Below, piece by piece: positions 10,736-21,805 of a stretch of 64,000 nucleotides of DNA. Positions within the stretch are counted from its first letter, which is position 1. Every line of letters begins with the position of its first letter. The DNA lies in the NCBI GenBank assembly GCA_035048815.1, contig JAUCBN010000020.1, positions 2,673,501 through 2,737,500 on the forward strand, in the 5' to 3' direction. Under the pieces are notes generated by a model, which saw nothing but the letters and a program-made list of their open reading frames with translations, searched no databases and had not been told where the DNA came from. A program made the position numbers and the translations under genes. Source of the stretch: Abelmoschus esculentus. Lineage: Eukaryota; Streptophyta; Magnoliopsida; Malvales; Malvaceae.

Positions 10736-13700
10736 ATGGCGAAATCTGCTTTAAGGCAGTTGTTGAAGAGTTTTTGCACCAATTCACCTTGGAAATATGC
10801 TGTGCTTTGGAAGCTTAGGCAACGGAGCCCCTTGTAAGTTTCTCTTTGAAATACTACCATTTTTAGGCATAAACTGCTCTTGTTACTTTGTTAGCACACT
10901 TTGAACGGTAAATGATCTGATAACATATGGTATAAAGCTAGAATACCTGATAAACACATGACCTTTTGGTAATCTTCATGCTAGTGCCTAGTAGCATTAC
11001 TCGTATGATTGAAGGCTTGGACTCGAGTCGAGATTATAATGGTTTTCTTCTTTTAAATAGAAAAGGTATTCATTTAGAATGTTTTGGTGAATCTCGTATT
11101 GATTTCAGGGCTTTGACTTGGGAGGATGGATATTGTGTTTCTCCAATACCAAGAGAATCTGTGGAAAGTATCTCAACTGATGTTTATTCTAACACTGAGA
11201 TTATCCCATCACAGTTTGACATAAGCATCCCTGATGGTTGTTTTGGAGGATACCCGATTGGCCTGTTGGTGGCTCATATGTCACATCTTAAGTATGCATG
11301 GGGAGAGGGGTAAAGTTTTGATCTCAACTTTTAATGTTCCCAATGGTGTTTATTTCATGTGAATTGTGATACGATAACAATTTTGTTCAACTTTTGGGCC
11401 ATTAAAGTTCCATCGATTGTGTCTCATCCTGATGGAAAGACTCGAACCTCAAGAAATTTATCATGCAGGGCATCCGACTCTCACGCTACCACTATCTTAT
11501 TTTTATGATCATGCACTTCTGTCTTTCTCTGTTGCATATACCAAGCCAAATGTGCTCTTACAAGCTGGTTATTTGGTGATGGAAACAAATATTGATTATT
11601 GATATTGCATCTCTACATTTATCAGGTTTGTTGGTAAAGTAGCATGTACGGGGAAGCATTGCTGGGTTTCCTATGATAATATTTTCAGTGACAAAGCTGA
11701 CTTGAAGTTAGTTCTTGAGGTATCTTTCCGTTAATGATGCATGATACATTTGGCTGACTTCTGCAAATGATGGATAACATGCACTTGAACTTACGAGTAT
11801 TATTTTTTAATTGCTAGTGGCCAGAGGAATGGTTACTTCAGTTTGCATCGGGAATCAAGGTAATATAATCTTTAACCGCACTTTACTAGCTAGTCTAGAT
11901 CCTTAATTGAGCTACTCCAGATACATGCTTTCATGTGCACACACTGCTAAAAATTTTTGCATGTGTTAATTGGTACAAGCTTGATGGTAAGGTAGCTGCT
12001 CCATTTTATCCCTTTAAAATGGTTGTTATTTGTGATGCTCTTACAGACAATTGTGCTGGTACCTGTGCTTCCACAAGGAGTTCTGCAGCTTGGTTCGTCC
12101 GAGATGGTTTGTATTTTTTATTCTAAATTTGTCTTATTGGTTATAATAATATCCCATGTCTCTGTCGGTTGTGCGCTTCTAATCACCTAAACTATGTACA
12201 AGAGCACCGTAATGATTTCAAACTTTTGATCTCTGAAAGTTTCTATTTAGAGTTGAAACCCATGTGAACAGCCGGCGCATTAATTAGATAGGAGATAACT
12301 TATTTTTTTTTCCAACTACACCACAACCACTAGTCGACAGGTTTTAGAAAAAAACTACACGTCTTAGTGTGAGTGTAATTCTTTGTGAGGAAATTGTTGG
12401 ATGATTGCATTGAAGTAATTAAAGCGGTGCACTTGTTGTATATATATCTTATACTCTTCGGTTTGTTTCTTAGGTTGCTGAAGATTTGTCTATTCCTGCA
12501 TATATCAAAGATAGATTTACCAGCAAGAACATTCACTCCCAGTCACTATCGTCGGTAACTTTAAGTCCTTTTGAAAAGCTAGAAGTGTCTTCAAGTGAAT
12601 CAATCAGCCCACTGAATTCTGATGACTCCAATGCTGTTGACAGTGTTGAGCCTAACAAGCTGTTAGCTTTAGATCAGATCGTGCCGCTGGTAGGTTTTCC
12701 GAATGAATTCCTGTTATCTGGAATACATCTCCCTGAGACTCTTGAAAGTGAGATTGAAAATGGGACTAGAGTCCCGCCAGCTAGCCTTGGTGAATTGTCA
12801 TCACCACTAAGCCAATCTATAAATGTGGACCAACTTGCAATAAGGGATAGTGAATTATTTAGTTTGTATTGCCTTAAGGAGGAATTGCAAGCTTATCCTG
12901 AATGTAATGCTTATGGAGCAGGAGAGTGTGGAGAAATCTTAGATGAAGTTACAAATCCTTACCCTTACGGATATTTTCTCGAACCACCTTTCGGTGACTA
13001 TGGCATTGATGATGCCAGTTTTCTTAATTTTCCCAAAGAGTTTGAGTTGCAAAAAGTACTTGGAGAAGCATTCGAAAGACAGGGAAATGAATATTTGTTG
13101 GAGTCATCCTTTTGGAGTGAGGATACATTTAGAGATTGCATTGATGCAAAAGGAGGCGATGCAGGGTATCTGTTGCAAGCTGTGGTCGGTCATGTATATG
13201 ATGGTTCTGTTGATATTTCTAATAGATCCGCTTGCCTCATGGCATCTAGCGGACAACATCTGGTGTCTTCTCAACCTCAAAGTGTAAAGACTAATTCAAC
13301 TTCATCGAGCAGACATATGTCTGCATTTGTTGGTGGGGTGAAAAGTAGTCTCAGTTCCAAAATTTCAGCTTCTTTCAAAAGTACAGTAAACACCGTTACT
13401 GATAATGAGAATCTGGGAAATGATGGATATTATACAAAATCTAGAAAAGGAAAAGCACAGTCCGCCTCCATCAAGAAAAGGGCTAGACCTGGGGATAACC
13501 CAAGGCCAAGGGATAGACAGATGATACAAGATCGGCTTAAGGAGCTTCGAGAACTTGTTCCAAATGGTCCTAAGGTCTGTACTTTCTCGAGTTAGTATCT
13601 GTTTTTGCTTCTCATATGTGGCTCACACTCTCCGTCTGTACTTTTTATGCTTATCAAAGTAATCAATATACTTTTCTGATGAATTCAGTATAGCATTGAT

Positions 13701-14503
13701 GCTCTCTTGGATCAAACCGTTAAACACATGCTGTATTTGAGGAGTGTGACCAAACAAGCTGAAAAATTGAGGCAATGGGTGCATCGTGAGGTATGTAAAA
13801 TCCATAGTAAATTTAAATGAAAGAGTTGTGATTAATGGAAAGCTTGAGCTCTAGATTTTTCCAAGTTCGAGGACCTTGTGGTACATGTGAAATTTGTTGT
13901 TTAGTTCCAATGTAACATGAATTTATGATGATATGAAGTTAAAAGGCAATAGTAATTTCAAATTTACAGGTATCTGATCTCCAGAATACGAGGTTGTCTG
14001 AAACCAAAGATGGTTACCAAACCGGAACAAGCTGGGCGTTTGAAATTGGAGATGAACGGAAAGTATGTCCCATCGTTGTTGAAGATCTTGCATATCCAGG
14101 CCACTTACTCATCGAGGTAAACACAACGAAAAATTCTTTTAGAAAAAGAAAAGCATACTAAATGTTTATACTTGTTGGGTGCAGATGCTATGCAACGAGC
14201 ATGGTCTGTTTCTAGAGATTGCTGAGGTGATCCGAAGCTTCAACTTAACAATCTTGAAGGGTGTCATGGAGAGCTGCTCAAACAATACATGGGCTCATTT
14301 CATTGTTGAGGTAGCACTCATTTGAGATATGCTCCGACAAAATCGACTTTTACAATGTATTATATCTGAGACGTAATTTAAACTCCATGCAGACTTCTAG
14401 TGGCTTTCACAGACTCGATATTTTCTGGCCTTTGATGAAGCTTTTACAGCGTCAAAGAAATCACATTTCAAGTAAAGATTCAATCATGAAAACACATCTA
14501 TAG
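10736..14503 (+). CDS. LONESOME HIGHWAY-like atypical bHLH transcription factor (bHLH155/EMB1444 type)
   Basis: Ten exons join in frame with GT..AG introns: 10736-10833, 11109-11309, 11626-11719, 11818-11859, 12047-12106, 12474-13574, 13689-13790, 13970-14116, 14185-14310 and 14393-14503. They give 693 aa. The N-terminus (MAKSALRQLLKSFC, WKYAVLWKLRQRSP, WEDGY, GGYPIGLLVAHMSHLKYAWG, GKHCWVSYDNIF, WPEEWLLQFASGIKT) is the bHLH-MYC_N/GAF-like dimerisation region of LHW proteins, about residues 1-165. The bHLH (RPRDRQMIQDRLKELRELVP, then NGPKYSIDALLDQTVKHMLY) spans the exon 6/7 junction and lacks the usual E-box-binding glutamate arrangement, as in this family. The C-terminus (about 570-680) carries the conserved GVMESCSNNTWAHFIVE/LDIFWPLMKLLQ block. 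LHW proteins act in the nucleus with TMO5-type bHLH partners in vascular cell division. The gene looks intact. Two uORFs precede it, suggesting translational control. Confidence 0.93.
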
Positions 14504-14981
14504 GAACTTGCATAGGAGTATTACGAAGCTGCATGCGAGCAAGAGTAGGAGTTCAATATTCGTGCACGACGTACGTCTAATAGCTCGATGGAGAACCAAC
14601 CCCATCAACAATGTAGGTTTTCATGTGGCCATGGAGTGTATATATGAACGAGGGCTATTATAAGCCCTTGTTCAGAGCTTAAGTTGATCTCTAAGACATG
14701 GGTTATTGTCTTGTCTCCTTTGTTGTTTAATCTACTGAGGTTTATTTTTCTTGTTGCTAAGACTCAAATTTGTGTTTTGTCGAAAGAAATTACAGTTCCT
14801 CTTTCAGCTTTGCTCAACTTTTACATTGAACCCCATTAGTTTTTTTGCATAAAGTTTGTGTCTAATTCATGCTAGTAGCTTGATGCTAAAGATCTCTAGG
14901 ATTGAATAAATTAAAGCTAAAGTTTTGAAATGGCCAATAGTCACCTGCTGTATACCTTCCATCTACACATATAACCTGTTA
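14504..14981 (+). other. 3' UTR and flank of the bHLH gene
   Basis: No coding sequence. A possible polyadenylation signal AATAAA lies near 14905; transcripts may end earlier. Confidence 0.4.
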
Positions 14982-15167
14982 CAGGGACAGAGCTAGGATT
15001 TAACATTAGGAGGGGTAAAAATTTATTAAACCTTTAAATTTAAAAATTGGTAGGGGTAAAAACCTTATTTAATTAACATTTAAACTAAAAGGGACTAAAA
15101 ATACAATTATACCAAAAATTTTGGGAAGGACAACAACCATCCCACTCCCTACACAATTCCGTCCCTA
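14982..15167. mobile_element. Short hAT-like MITE
   Basis: The ends are CAGGGACAGAGCTAGG and, inverted, TAGGGACGGAATTG. The flanks are ACCTGTTA before and CCTGTCCA or ACCTGTCC after, an imperfect 8-bp duplication. No ORF. It has the same GGGACGGAGC-type terminus as the cluster at 31488-32699. Confidence 0.6.
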
Positions 15168-16159
15168 CCTGTCCAGTGATATATGAAGAACTGGAAGCAG
15201 GGGCGGACCTACCATAGTGCATTGTAGGTCTCATGATCTACGATTATTTTTTGGATAAATTGTTATTATAGTCACTAACATATTATTTTTTTTCTATTTT
15301 AATCATCAAATTATTATTATTTTAATAAAATATCATTAAAATTATATTTTCCCTATTTTAATTACTAATTATTTTATTTTTTCTATTTAGTCACTAATCT
15401 ATTGTTCTTTTCTGTTTTCACTGAACTATTATTTTCTTGTTAATTTTCAATAACAAGTAATCAAAACTAAAAGGAACGTAATATTAGGGATGATTTTGTA
15501 AAAAATAGTTCGGTGATCAAAACTAAATATATTTTAATGATCGTGGTTATAATAAAATTGAATTAAAAGCTTACAATATTGTAATAAAAGATTTTAAATT
15601 CTAATGATCAAATTAAAAACATATTAAAAGTTTAATGGTTATCAGTATAATTTATCTTTAAAATATTAAAAATAGATAAAAAATCAACACTTGTTATTAT
15701 TTTTTTACTTTGAGCTCTTAAACTATTTTTATCAAAATAAATATTTAAATTTACATTTTATAATTATTTTAAATATATTTAATTAATTATGTTAAAAAAA
15801 TCTTCAACACTCATTCGAAATAATTTAACTAAAATTTTAATTTAAAACTTTAAAATAATTGAAATTTAATTTTAAACAAAAATTAAAATTAATAAAATAT
15901 TTTTAATTCTTAAATAAACATGTTTACTTTAAAAAATATTTTTTTGTAATTGTGTTTTTTTTGAAAAGTTTTTATATCATTTTAAAACTTATTTTTCTCT
16001 TGATTTTTTTTTTGATAAATTACAATCAATTTGAATTTTTAAAACTTAAAACTTTGTAATACTTTTCAAAAATATAGTCAAATTAATTTTAAAATATAAA
16101 ATTTTGAGTATTTTTTATTTTCAAACATATTTACACAATATAGATCGGTTCTTTAATAT
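15168..16159. other. AT-rich intergenic DNA with a second transposon end
   Basis: A terminus-like CAGGGGCGGACCTACC occurs at 15198. The following 450 bases carry repeated TAGTCACTAA/TAATCA motifs typical of decayed MITEs. A right end was not found. No gene is seen. Confidence 0.35.
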
Positions 16160-16684
16160 TGTCACGGACTGCACCATAGGGCCCGAGACTAACACAGACC
16201 AGGCTGCCACAGAAGCACTTCAGAGCCTTCTAGGCATCTCAGCACCAACCCAAGCACCCATTGAAGCCCAATTCTGGATTGGCCCAACACTTGGTCATGA
16301 AGACTTATCCAAATCAGATTTGGCAAGTCTTCCTTAGGATTCTTATCCTTATCCCATATCCTTGTAATTTAGGCAAGTAGATTAAGATAAAAGATTTAAA
16401 GATAGAGACGAATCTGGATCCTTAATGTATTTCATTTTTAGCCGTTGGATGTAAGGGGCTTCAAGTATAAATAGAGGTATTCCCCACCTCATTTGTCACT
16501 CACTTCTTCATTGAGGAATACAAGAGCATTCACTCAAACTCTCTAGCCTTTTTCCATTTCTCTTCCTTTCAATTGTTCTTTGGTTTTCGCAAGGTTCTTA
16601 GCATTCTAGCTTTGAACGATTTAGGCTTACTTAGGCGGTTTACTAAGAAAAATTCGTCTAAGGCCACACGCCCCGAGTAGTTGA
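16160..16684 (+). repeat. 5' LTR of the chromovirus
   Basis: Pairs with 21274-21799. Contains TATAAATAGAGG (about 16467), the likely TATA box of the element's own promoter. Confidence 0.9.
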
Positions 16685-16730
16685 ATTCTATGAACGTGAT
16701 AAGTGGTATCAGAGCGAGGTTTGTTCGATT

Positions 16731-18110
16731 GAAATGGCACCACAAAGTGTTAGCGAGATCCCAGCAACTGACTGAGAAACTCGTGCAGGAGCTGCGGGGA
16801 AGAAGTGCGAAAGTTTCAGGGACATCATTGCTACCTTGGACAAGAGGGTTGCGAGACTAGAGGATGCTTTCGGAAAGTTCCAGGAGACCCAAGATGAGAC
16901 CGAGGTGTGCCTTGAGAAGATGGAGTCCCAAAAGGACGAAATCTTGGAGCAAGTTCAGTCCGTTGTCGATAAGAAACTGACTGAGCAAGAGAAGACCCTT
17001 TAAGTTGCAATGGATGCAATGAAGAAGGAATTGATGGGGAGATCAAGAAGCTCAGTGCCGAGCTATTCCTCTAAAAGAATGCCATACTGGGTAGCATGAT
17101 GGCTGAAGCAACTATGCCTAAGCCCAGGATCGATGTGCCGAAACCCAAGGAGTACAAGGGGGCGAGAATTGCTCAAGAAGTGAACAACTTCATTTAGGGG
17201 TTGGAGCAATACTTTCGTTTGGCGGGCATCGAGGATGAAGCTACTAAGGTGAATACGACTACAATTTATTTGGTTGATGTCGCTCTGTTATGGTGCCGAA
17301 CCAAATACTTCGAGTCAAGTGATTGAGATATTCCAGTTGAGACATGGAAAGAATTCTAGTCGGAACTCAAGGAGCATTTCTATCCCAAGAATATTGACGA
17401 AGAGGCTCGAGACAGACTTAACCAATTGAAGCATGAAAGCTCAATTCGAGAGTATGTAAAGAGATTTTCGGAGCTCAAGTTGCAGATCAAAGACTTGAGT
17501 AAATCAGAGGGACTGTATCTCTTCAAATCTGGCCTTCAACGATGAGCAAGAATGGAGCTGAAGAGAATGAGTGTGCAAGATCTTTCGGAAGCAATGGCCG
17601 CTGCATAATCCATTGCATAATTCGAGATCAAGAAAGATTCTTCCAAGCCAAAGCACAAGGGCAATGGTGGGGGAGATAAAGATAAGTCTGCCAAGAATGG
17701 TTCCGGGAAGCCATATAACAAAGCCGGAGATAAGCAATTTTTGGGCCAAAATGAGAAGGGCGAATTAAAATGCTAAAACTATGATGGTAAACACTTAGTT
17801 AGAAATTGCCCACACCCACGAAATGAGAAGATAACTGCCATCCAAGAGAAGAATGGAGAGGGAGAAGAGGTTGTCAAGTTCAACTCCATCATCAGTTCCA
17901 TGGAATTCAAGAAAGATTCCAAGGAGAAGGGACTTATGTATGTAGACGTCTCCATTGCTGAGCAAAAATTGAGTGCACTCATAGATATTGGTGCCTCAGA
18001 ATTGTTCGTGTCCGAACAAGTTGCCAAGAAACTTGACCTTCATGTGGAGAAGGCAAGTGGATTCATCAAGACTGTGAATTCCGAACAGACTCCGATTGCG
18101 GAGTAGCAAA
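16731..18110 (+). pseudogene. gag and protease region of the chromovirus
   Basis: Frames with multiple stops encode a gag-like coiled coil (about 16830-17050), an EYAKRFSELKL-like gag helix (about 17450), a zinc-knuckle remnant with an internal stop at 17770-17815 (KC*NYDGKHLVRNCPH), and a retroviral-type protease at 17930-18100. In the protease the usual DTGAS triad reads DIGAS. Several stops replace codons one transition away from TGG. Confidence 0.8.
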
Positions 18111-18272
18111 AGGAGTGAAGCTTGAGATTGGTGACTGGATTGGTAAGGAAACGATCAAAATAATCCCCCTTGATGACTTTGATTTCGTAATTGGGCTCAG
18201 TTTCTTTGACCGAATCAAAGCGTTCCTTGTGCCATTTGCAAATTCTTTGCTAATTCTTGACCCGAGCCATCC

Positions 18273-19328
18273 ATGCCTCGTTTCGGTGAATCGAGAGTTC
18301 GGAATTGGGGCCAAGATGTTGTCAACAATCCAGTTCAGCAAAGGGTACGCAAGGTGCAACCTGCTTATCTAGCAACATTGGTCCATGATGAGCCAATCAT
18401 GACCAAAGGAGTTCCAGCTGAGGTGGAACAAGTGCTGGTAGAATTTCGGGATGTGATGCCTACCAAGCTACCCAAAACTCTTCCACCGAAGAGGGAGGTA
18501 GACCACAAGATTGAACTTGTGCCGAATGTGGAGCCACCAGCCCGAGCCCCTTACCGAGTGGCTCTGCTCGAGTTAGAGGAGTTGCATAGACAATTGAAAA
18601 AACTCTTCGACGCAGGCTATATCCGTCCGTCTAAGGCACCATATGGAGCACCAGTGCTATTTCAAAAGAAACGTGATGGAAGTCTTCGAATGTGCATCGA
18701 CTACAGGGCTTTAAATAAGCTCACTGTGAAGAACAAGTACCCGATCCCATTGATAGCAAACTTGTTTGACCAACTTGGTGGTGCAAAGTGGTTCACCAAG
18801 TTAGACTTGCGGTCCGGATATTGGCAAGTGATGATTGTAGAAGGAGATGAGCCAAAGACATCTTGTGTGACACGCTATGGCTCATATGAATTCTTAGTGA
18901 TGCCATTCGGCCTCACGAACGCTTCCGCCACCTTCTGCACTTTGATGAATAAGGTAATACAACACTTTCTGGATCAATTCGTTGTAGTTTACCTGGATGA
19001 AATTGTCATCTATAGCAAGAGCCTTGGGGAGCATGTAGAGCACTTGAGGCAAGTGTTCAGGGTCTTACGAGTGAACGAGCTCTATGTCAAAGAGGAAAAA
19101 TGCTCGTTTGCCCAAATGGAGGTCCCTTTTCTAGGCCACATAGTCGGAGGTGGCAAGATCAAGATGGATGAGGCTAAGGTACGGGCTATTGAAGATTGGG
19201 AGCCACCAACCAAGGTGACCGAGTTGAGATCTTTCTTGGGGCTAGCCAACTTCTACCGACGATTTGTCAAAGACTACTCCAAAATTGTTGCACCCTTGAC
19301 CGAATTACTAAAGAAGGACAAGGCGTGA
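18273..19328 (+). pseudogene. Reverse transcriptase of the chromovirus
   Basis: The 351-codon frame has RT motifs RMCIDYRALNKLT, FTKLDLRSGYWQV, FLVMPFGLTNAS and FLGLANFYRRF. The catalytic box reads YLDEI where active enzymes have YxDD, so the second aspartate is substituted. The frame ends at TGA 19326-19328 and continues into RNase H after it. Confidence 0.9.
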
Positions 19329-21225
19329 GATTGGAGCACCGAGTGTCAAGAAGCCTTTGATGGACTTAAGAGGGTTATGGCGAGTGAGCCAGTGTTGGTG
19401 TTGCCTGATCACACCAAGCCTTTCCAGATCTACACCGATGCATCCGACGTAGCCATTGGTGGAGTCCTAAGAAGGACATCCGGTTATATATGAGAGCCGA
19501 AAGCTCAATAAGACCGAGAAGAGATTCATGGTCCATGAGAAAGAGATGACAATGGTAGTGCACTATTTGCGCACATGGCGACACCACATACTTGGTTCAA
19601 GGTTTGTGGTTTATACAGATAATGTGGCAAATAGTTACTTTCAAACCCAAAGCAAGTTGTCTCCAAAACAGGCCCGATGGCAAGAATTTCTTGCAAAATT
19701 TGATTTCTCATTGGAGTACAAGCCTGGAAAAGTAAACACAGTTGCCGATGCATTAAGCCGGAGGTACAACATTGAGACCATAAGCCTACCGAAGGGACAA
19801 TTACTTGAGCGCATCAAGGAGGGGCTATCCCATAATCCAACAGCCAAAATGCTGATCAGTTATGTCAACGAGGGAAAAACCAGAAGGTTTTGGCTCGAAG
19901 AAGATTTGCTTTATTCCCGAGGACACCGTCTCTATGTGCCATATTTTAGGGACTTGCGTAAAGAGATCATGAATGAGTTTCATGACTCCAAGTGGGTTGG
20001 CCATCCAAGAATGACCCGGATGATGGCACTTATCAGCGAGCACTACTACTGGCCACGCATGGGCGAAGATGTTGAAGCCTATGTGCGGACTTGTCTTGTG
20101 TGCCAACAGGACAAGATCGAGAAGAAGAAGCCTGCGGGATTGTTGCAGCCTTTTCCCATTCCCGATAGACCATGGGAAAGTGTTTCCATGGATTTTATTT
20201 TTGGTTTGCCCAATGTTAATGGACTGTCAAACATCGTGGTTGTTGTTGACAAGTTTTCAAATTATGCGGTCTTTATTCCAGCATCAGAGGTATGTCCAGC
20301 CGATGAAGCGGCTCGTCTTTTCCTAAAGCACGTGGTGAAGTACTTTGGAGTGCCAAAGACAATCATTAGTGACCGGGACATACAGTTCACAGGGAGGTTT
20401 TGGACAGAGTTGTTCAAGCTTTGGGGATCAAGCTTGAACTTTTCTACGAGCGTCCACCCACAGACCGACGGGCAAACTGAGAGAGTGAATGCTTTATTGG
20501 AGATATACTTGAGGCACTATGTGAGTGCCACACAACACAACTGGACGAAGTTGTTAGATGTGGCCCAGTTTTCTTACAACTTGCAACGGAGCGAGGCGAT
20601 AAACTAGACTTCTTTTGAGATCGTGAACGGGCAACAACCGTTTACACCCAGGACTATTGTTTCCAAGTACCAAGGGTCCAATCCAGTAGCACACAAGTTT
20701 GCTAAGGAGTGGCAAGAACATCACGACTTAGCCCGAGCTTGTTTACACAAGACGGGGAAACGGACCAAGAAGTGGGTGGATACAAAGTGGAGAGATGTGA
20801 ATTTCCAGGTTGGTGATCTAGTCCTTGCCAAATTGATCGAGATCTTGCGCAACCCAATAGTGCACAAAGGGCTTGTGCAAAGATACGAGGGTCGTTTCAA
20901 AGTCGTGAAACGAGTAGGCACCATGGCCTACAGGATCGAGTTGCCTCGGACCATTCGAGGTCATCCAGTTTTTCACGTAAGTCTACTCAAGCCATACTAT
21001 CAAGATGAGTTAGATACGGATCGAGGCAAGTCACACTGAGCGCCAGTCGGAGTAAAGGTCTCCTAGAAAATGAGATTCGAGAGATCCAAGCGGAGAGGGT
21101 CATTCTTCGACCAGGCCATAGACCAAGGCACGAGTATTTTGTTCTTTGTAAGGGACTTCCCGATAATAAAGGCAGTTGGGAGCATGCCGAGGCTCTTTGG
21201 AAATTCAAGAACCAAGTGGAGTAGT
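19329..21225 (+). pseudogene. RNase H, integrase and chromodomain-like end of the chromovirus
   Basis: RNase H is split by a frameshift near 19470-19500. The integrase (19900-20607) shows the zinc-binding H..H..CxxC region, then MDFIFGLP, IISDRD and QTERVN, so the D,D,E residues are recognisable. A TAG near 20605 interrupts it. The frame 20623-21039 holds the post-integrase GDLVLAKL and HPVFHVSLLKPY motifs. After another stop, GLPDNKGSWEHAEAL (about 21148-21195) resembles a chromodomain, which is thought to direct integration to marked chromatin. Confidence 0.85.
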
Positions 21226-21273
21226 TCCATTCTAGTAGGGTGACGAGGGCGTCACCAAATCCAGTGGGGAGAA

Positions 21274-21799
21274 TGTCACGGACCGTACTATAGGCCTCGA
21301 GACTAGCACAGACCAAGCTGCCACATAAGTAATTCAGAGCCTTTTGGGCATCTCAGCACCAACCCAAGCACCCATTGGAGCCCAATTTCGGATTGGCCCA
21401 ACACTTGGTCATGAAGACTTATCCAAATCAGATTTGGCAAGTCTTCCTTAGGATTCTTATCCTTATTCCATATCCTTGTAATTTAGGCAAGTAGAATAAG
21501 ATAAAGGATTTAGAGATAGAGACGAATCTAGACCCTTGATGTATTTTATTTTTAGCCGTTGGATGTAAAGGGCTTCAAGTATAAATAGAGGCTTTCCCCA
21601 CCTCATTTTTCACTCACTTCTTCATTGAGGAATACAAGAGCATTCACTCAAACTCTCTAGCCTTTTGCCATTTCTCTTCCTTTCAAATTGTTCTTTGATT
21701 TCCGCAAGGTTCTTAGCATTCTAACTTTGAATGGTTTATGCTTACTTAGGTGGTTTACTGAGAAAAACGCGTCTAAGGCCGCACGCCCCGAGTAGTTGA
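21274..21799 (+). repeat. 3' LTR of the chromovirus
   Basis: Pairs with 16160-16684 and carries the same TATAAATAGAGG. It ends just before the TAGTTGATTTAAG sequence that is repeated at 24654-24666. Confidence 0.9.
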
Positions 21800-21805
21800 T
21801 TTAAG

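Larger units (their letters stand above)
16160..21799 (+). mobile_element. Ty3/gypsy chromovirus-type LTR retrotransposon, degenerate
   Basis: Two direct LTRs of about 525 bp (16160-16684 and 21274-21799), both starting TGTCACGGAC, flank a coding region. A primer-binding site TGGTATCAGAGC (16703-16714) is complementary to initiator Met tRNA. A purine tract (GTGGGGAGAA, 21264-21273) abuts the 3' LTR. Order gag, protease, RT, RNase H, integrase and a terminal chromodomain-like segment is that of chromoviruses. By eye the LTRs differ at about 7% of the first 330 positions. The gag contains several stop codons and pol has stops near 19326 and 20605, so the element is dead. The bases between the LTR homology and the PBS, and any target duplication, are unclear because the right flank holds another insertion. 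Confidence 0.92.

Noticed and set aside
10966..11313. 115-codon frame continuous with exon 2 of the bHLH gene
   Set aside because: Its first 48 codons come from intron 1 and resemble nothing in the family. Splicing from 10833 to 11109 gives the expected ALTWEDGY junction.
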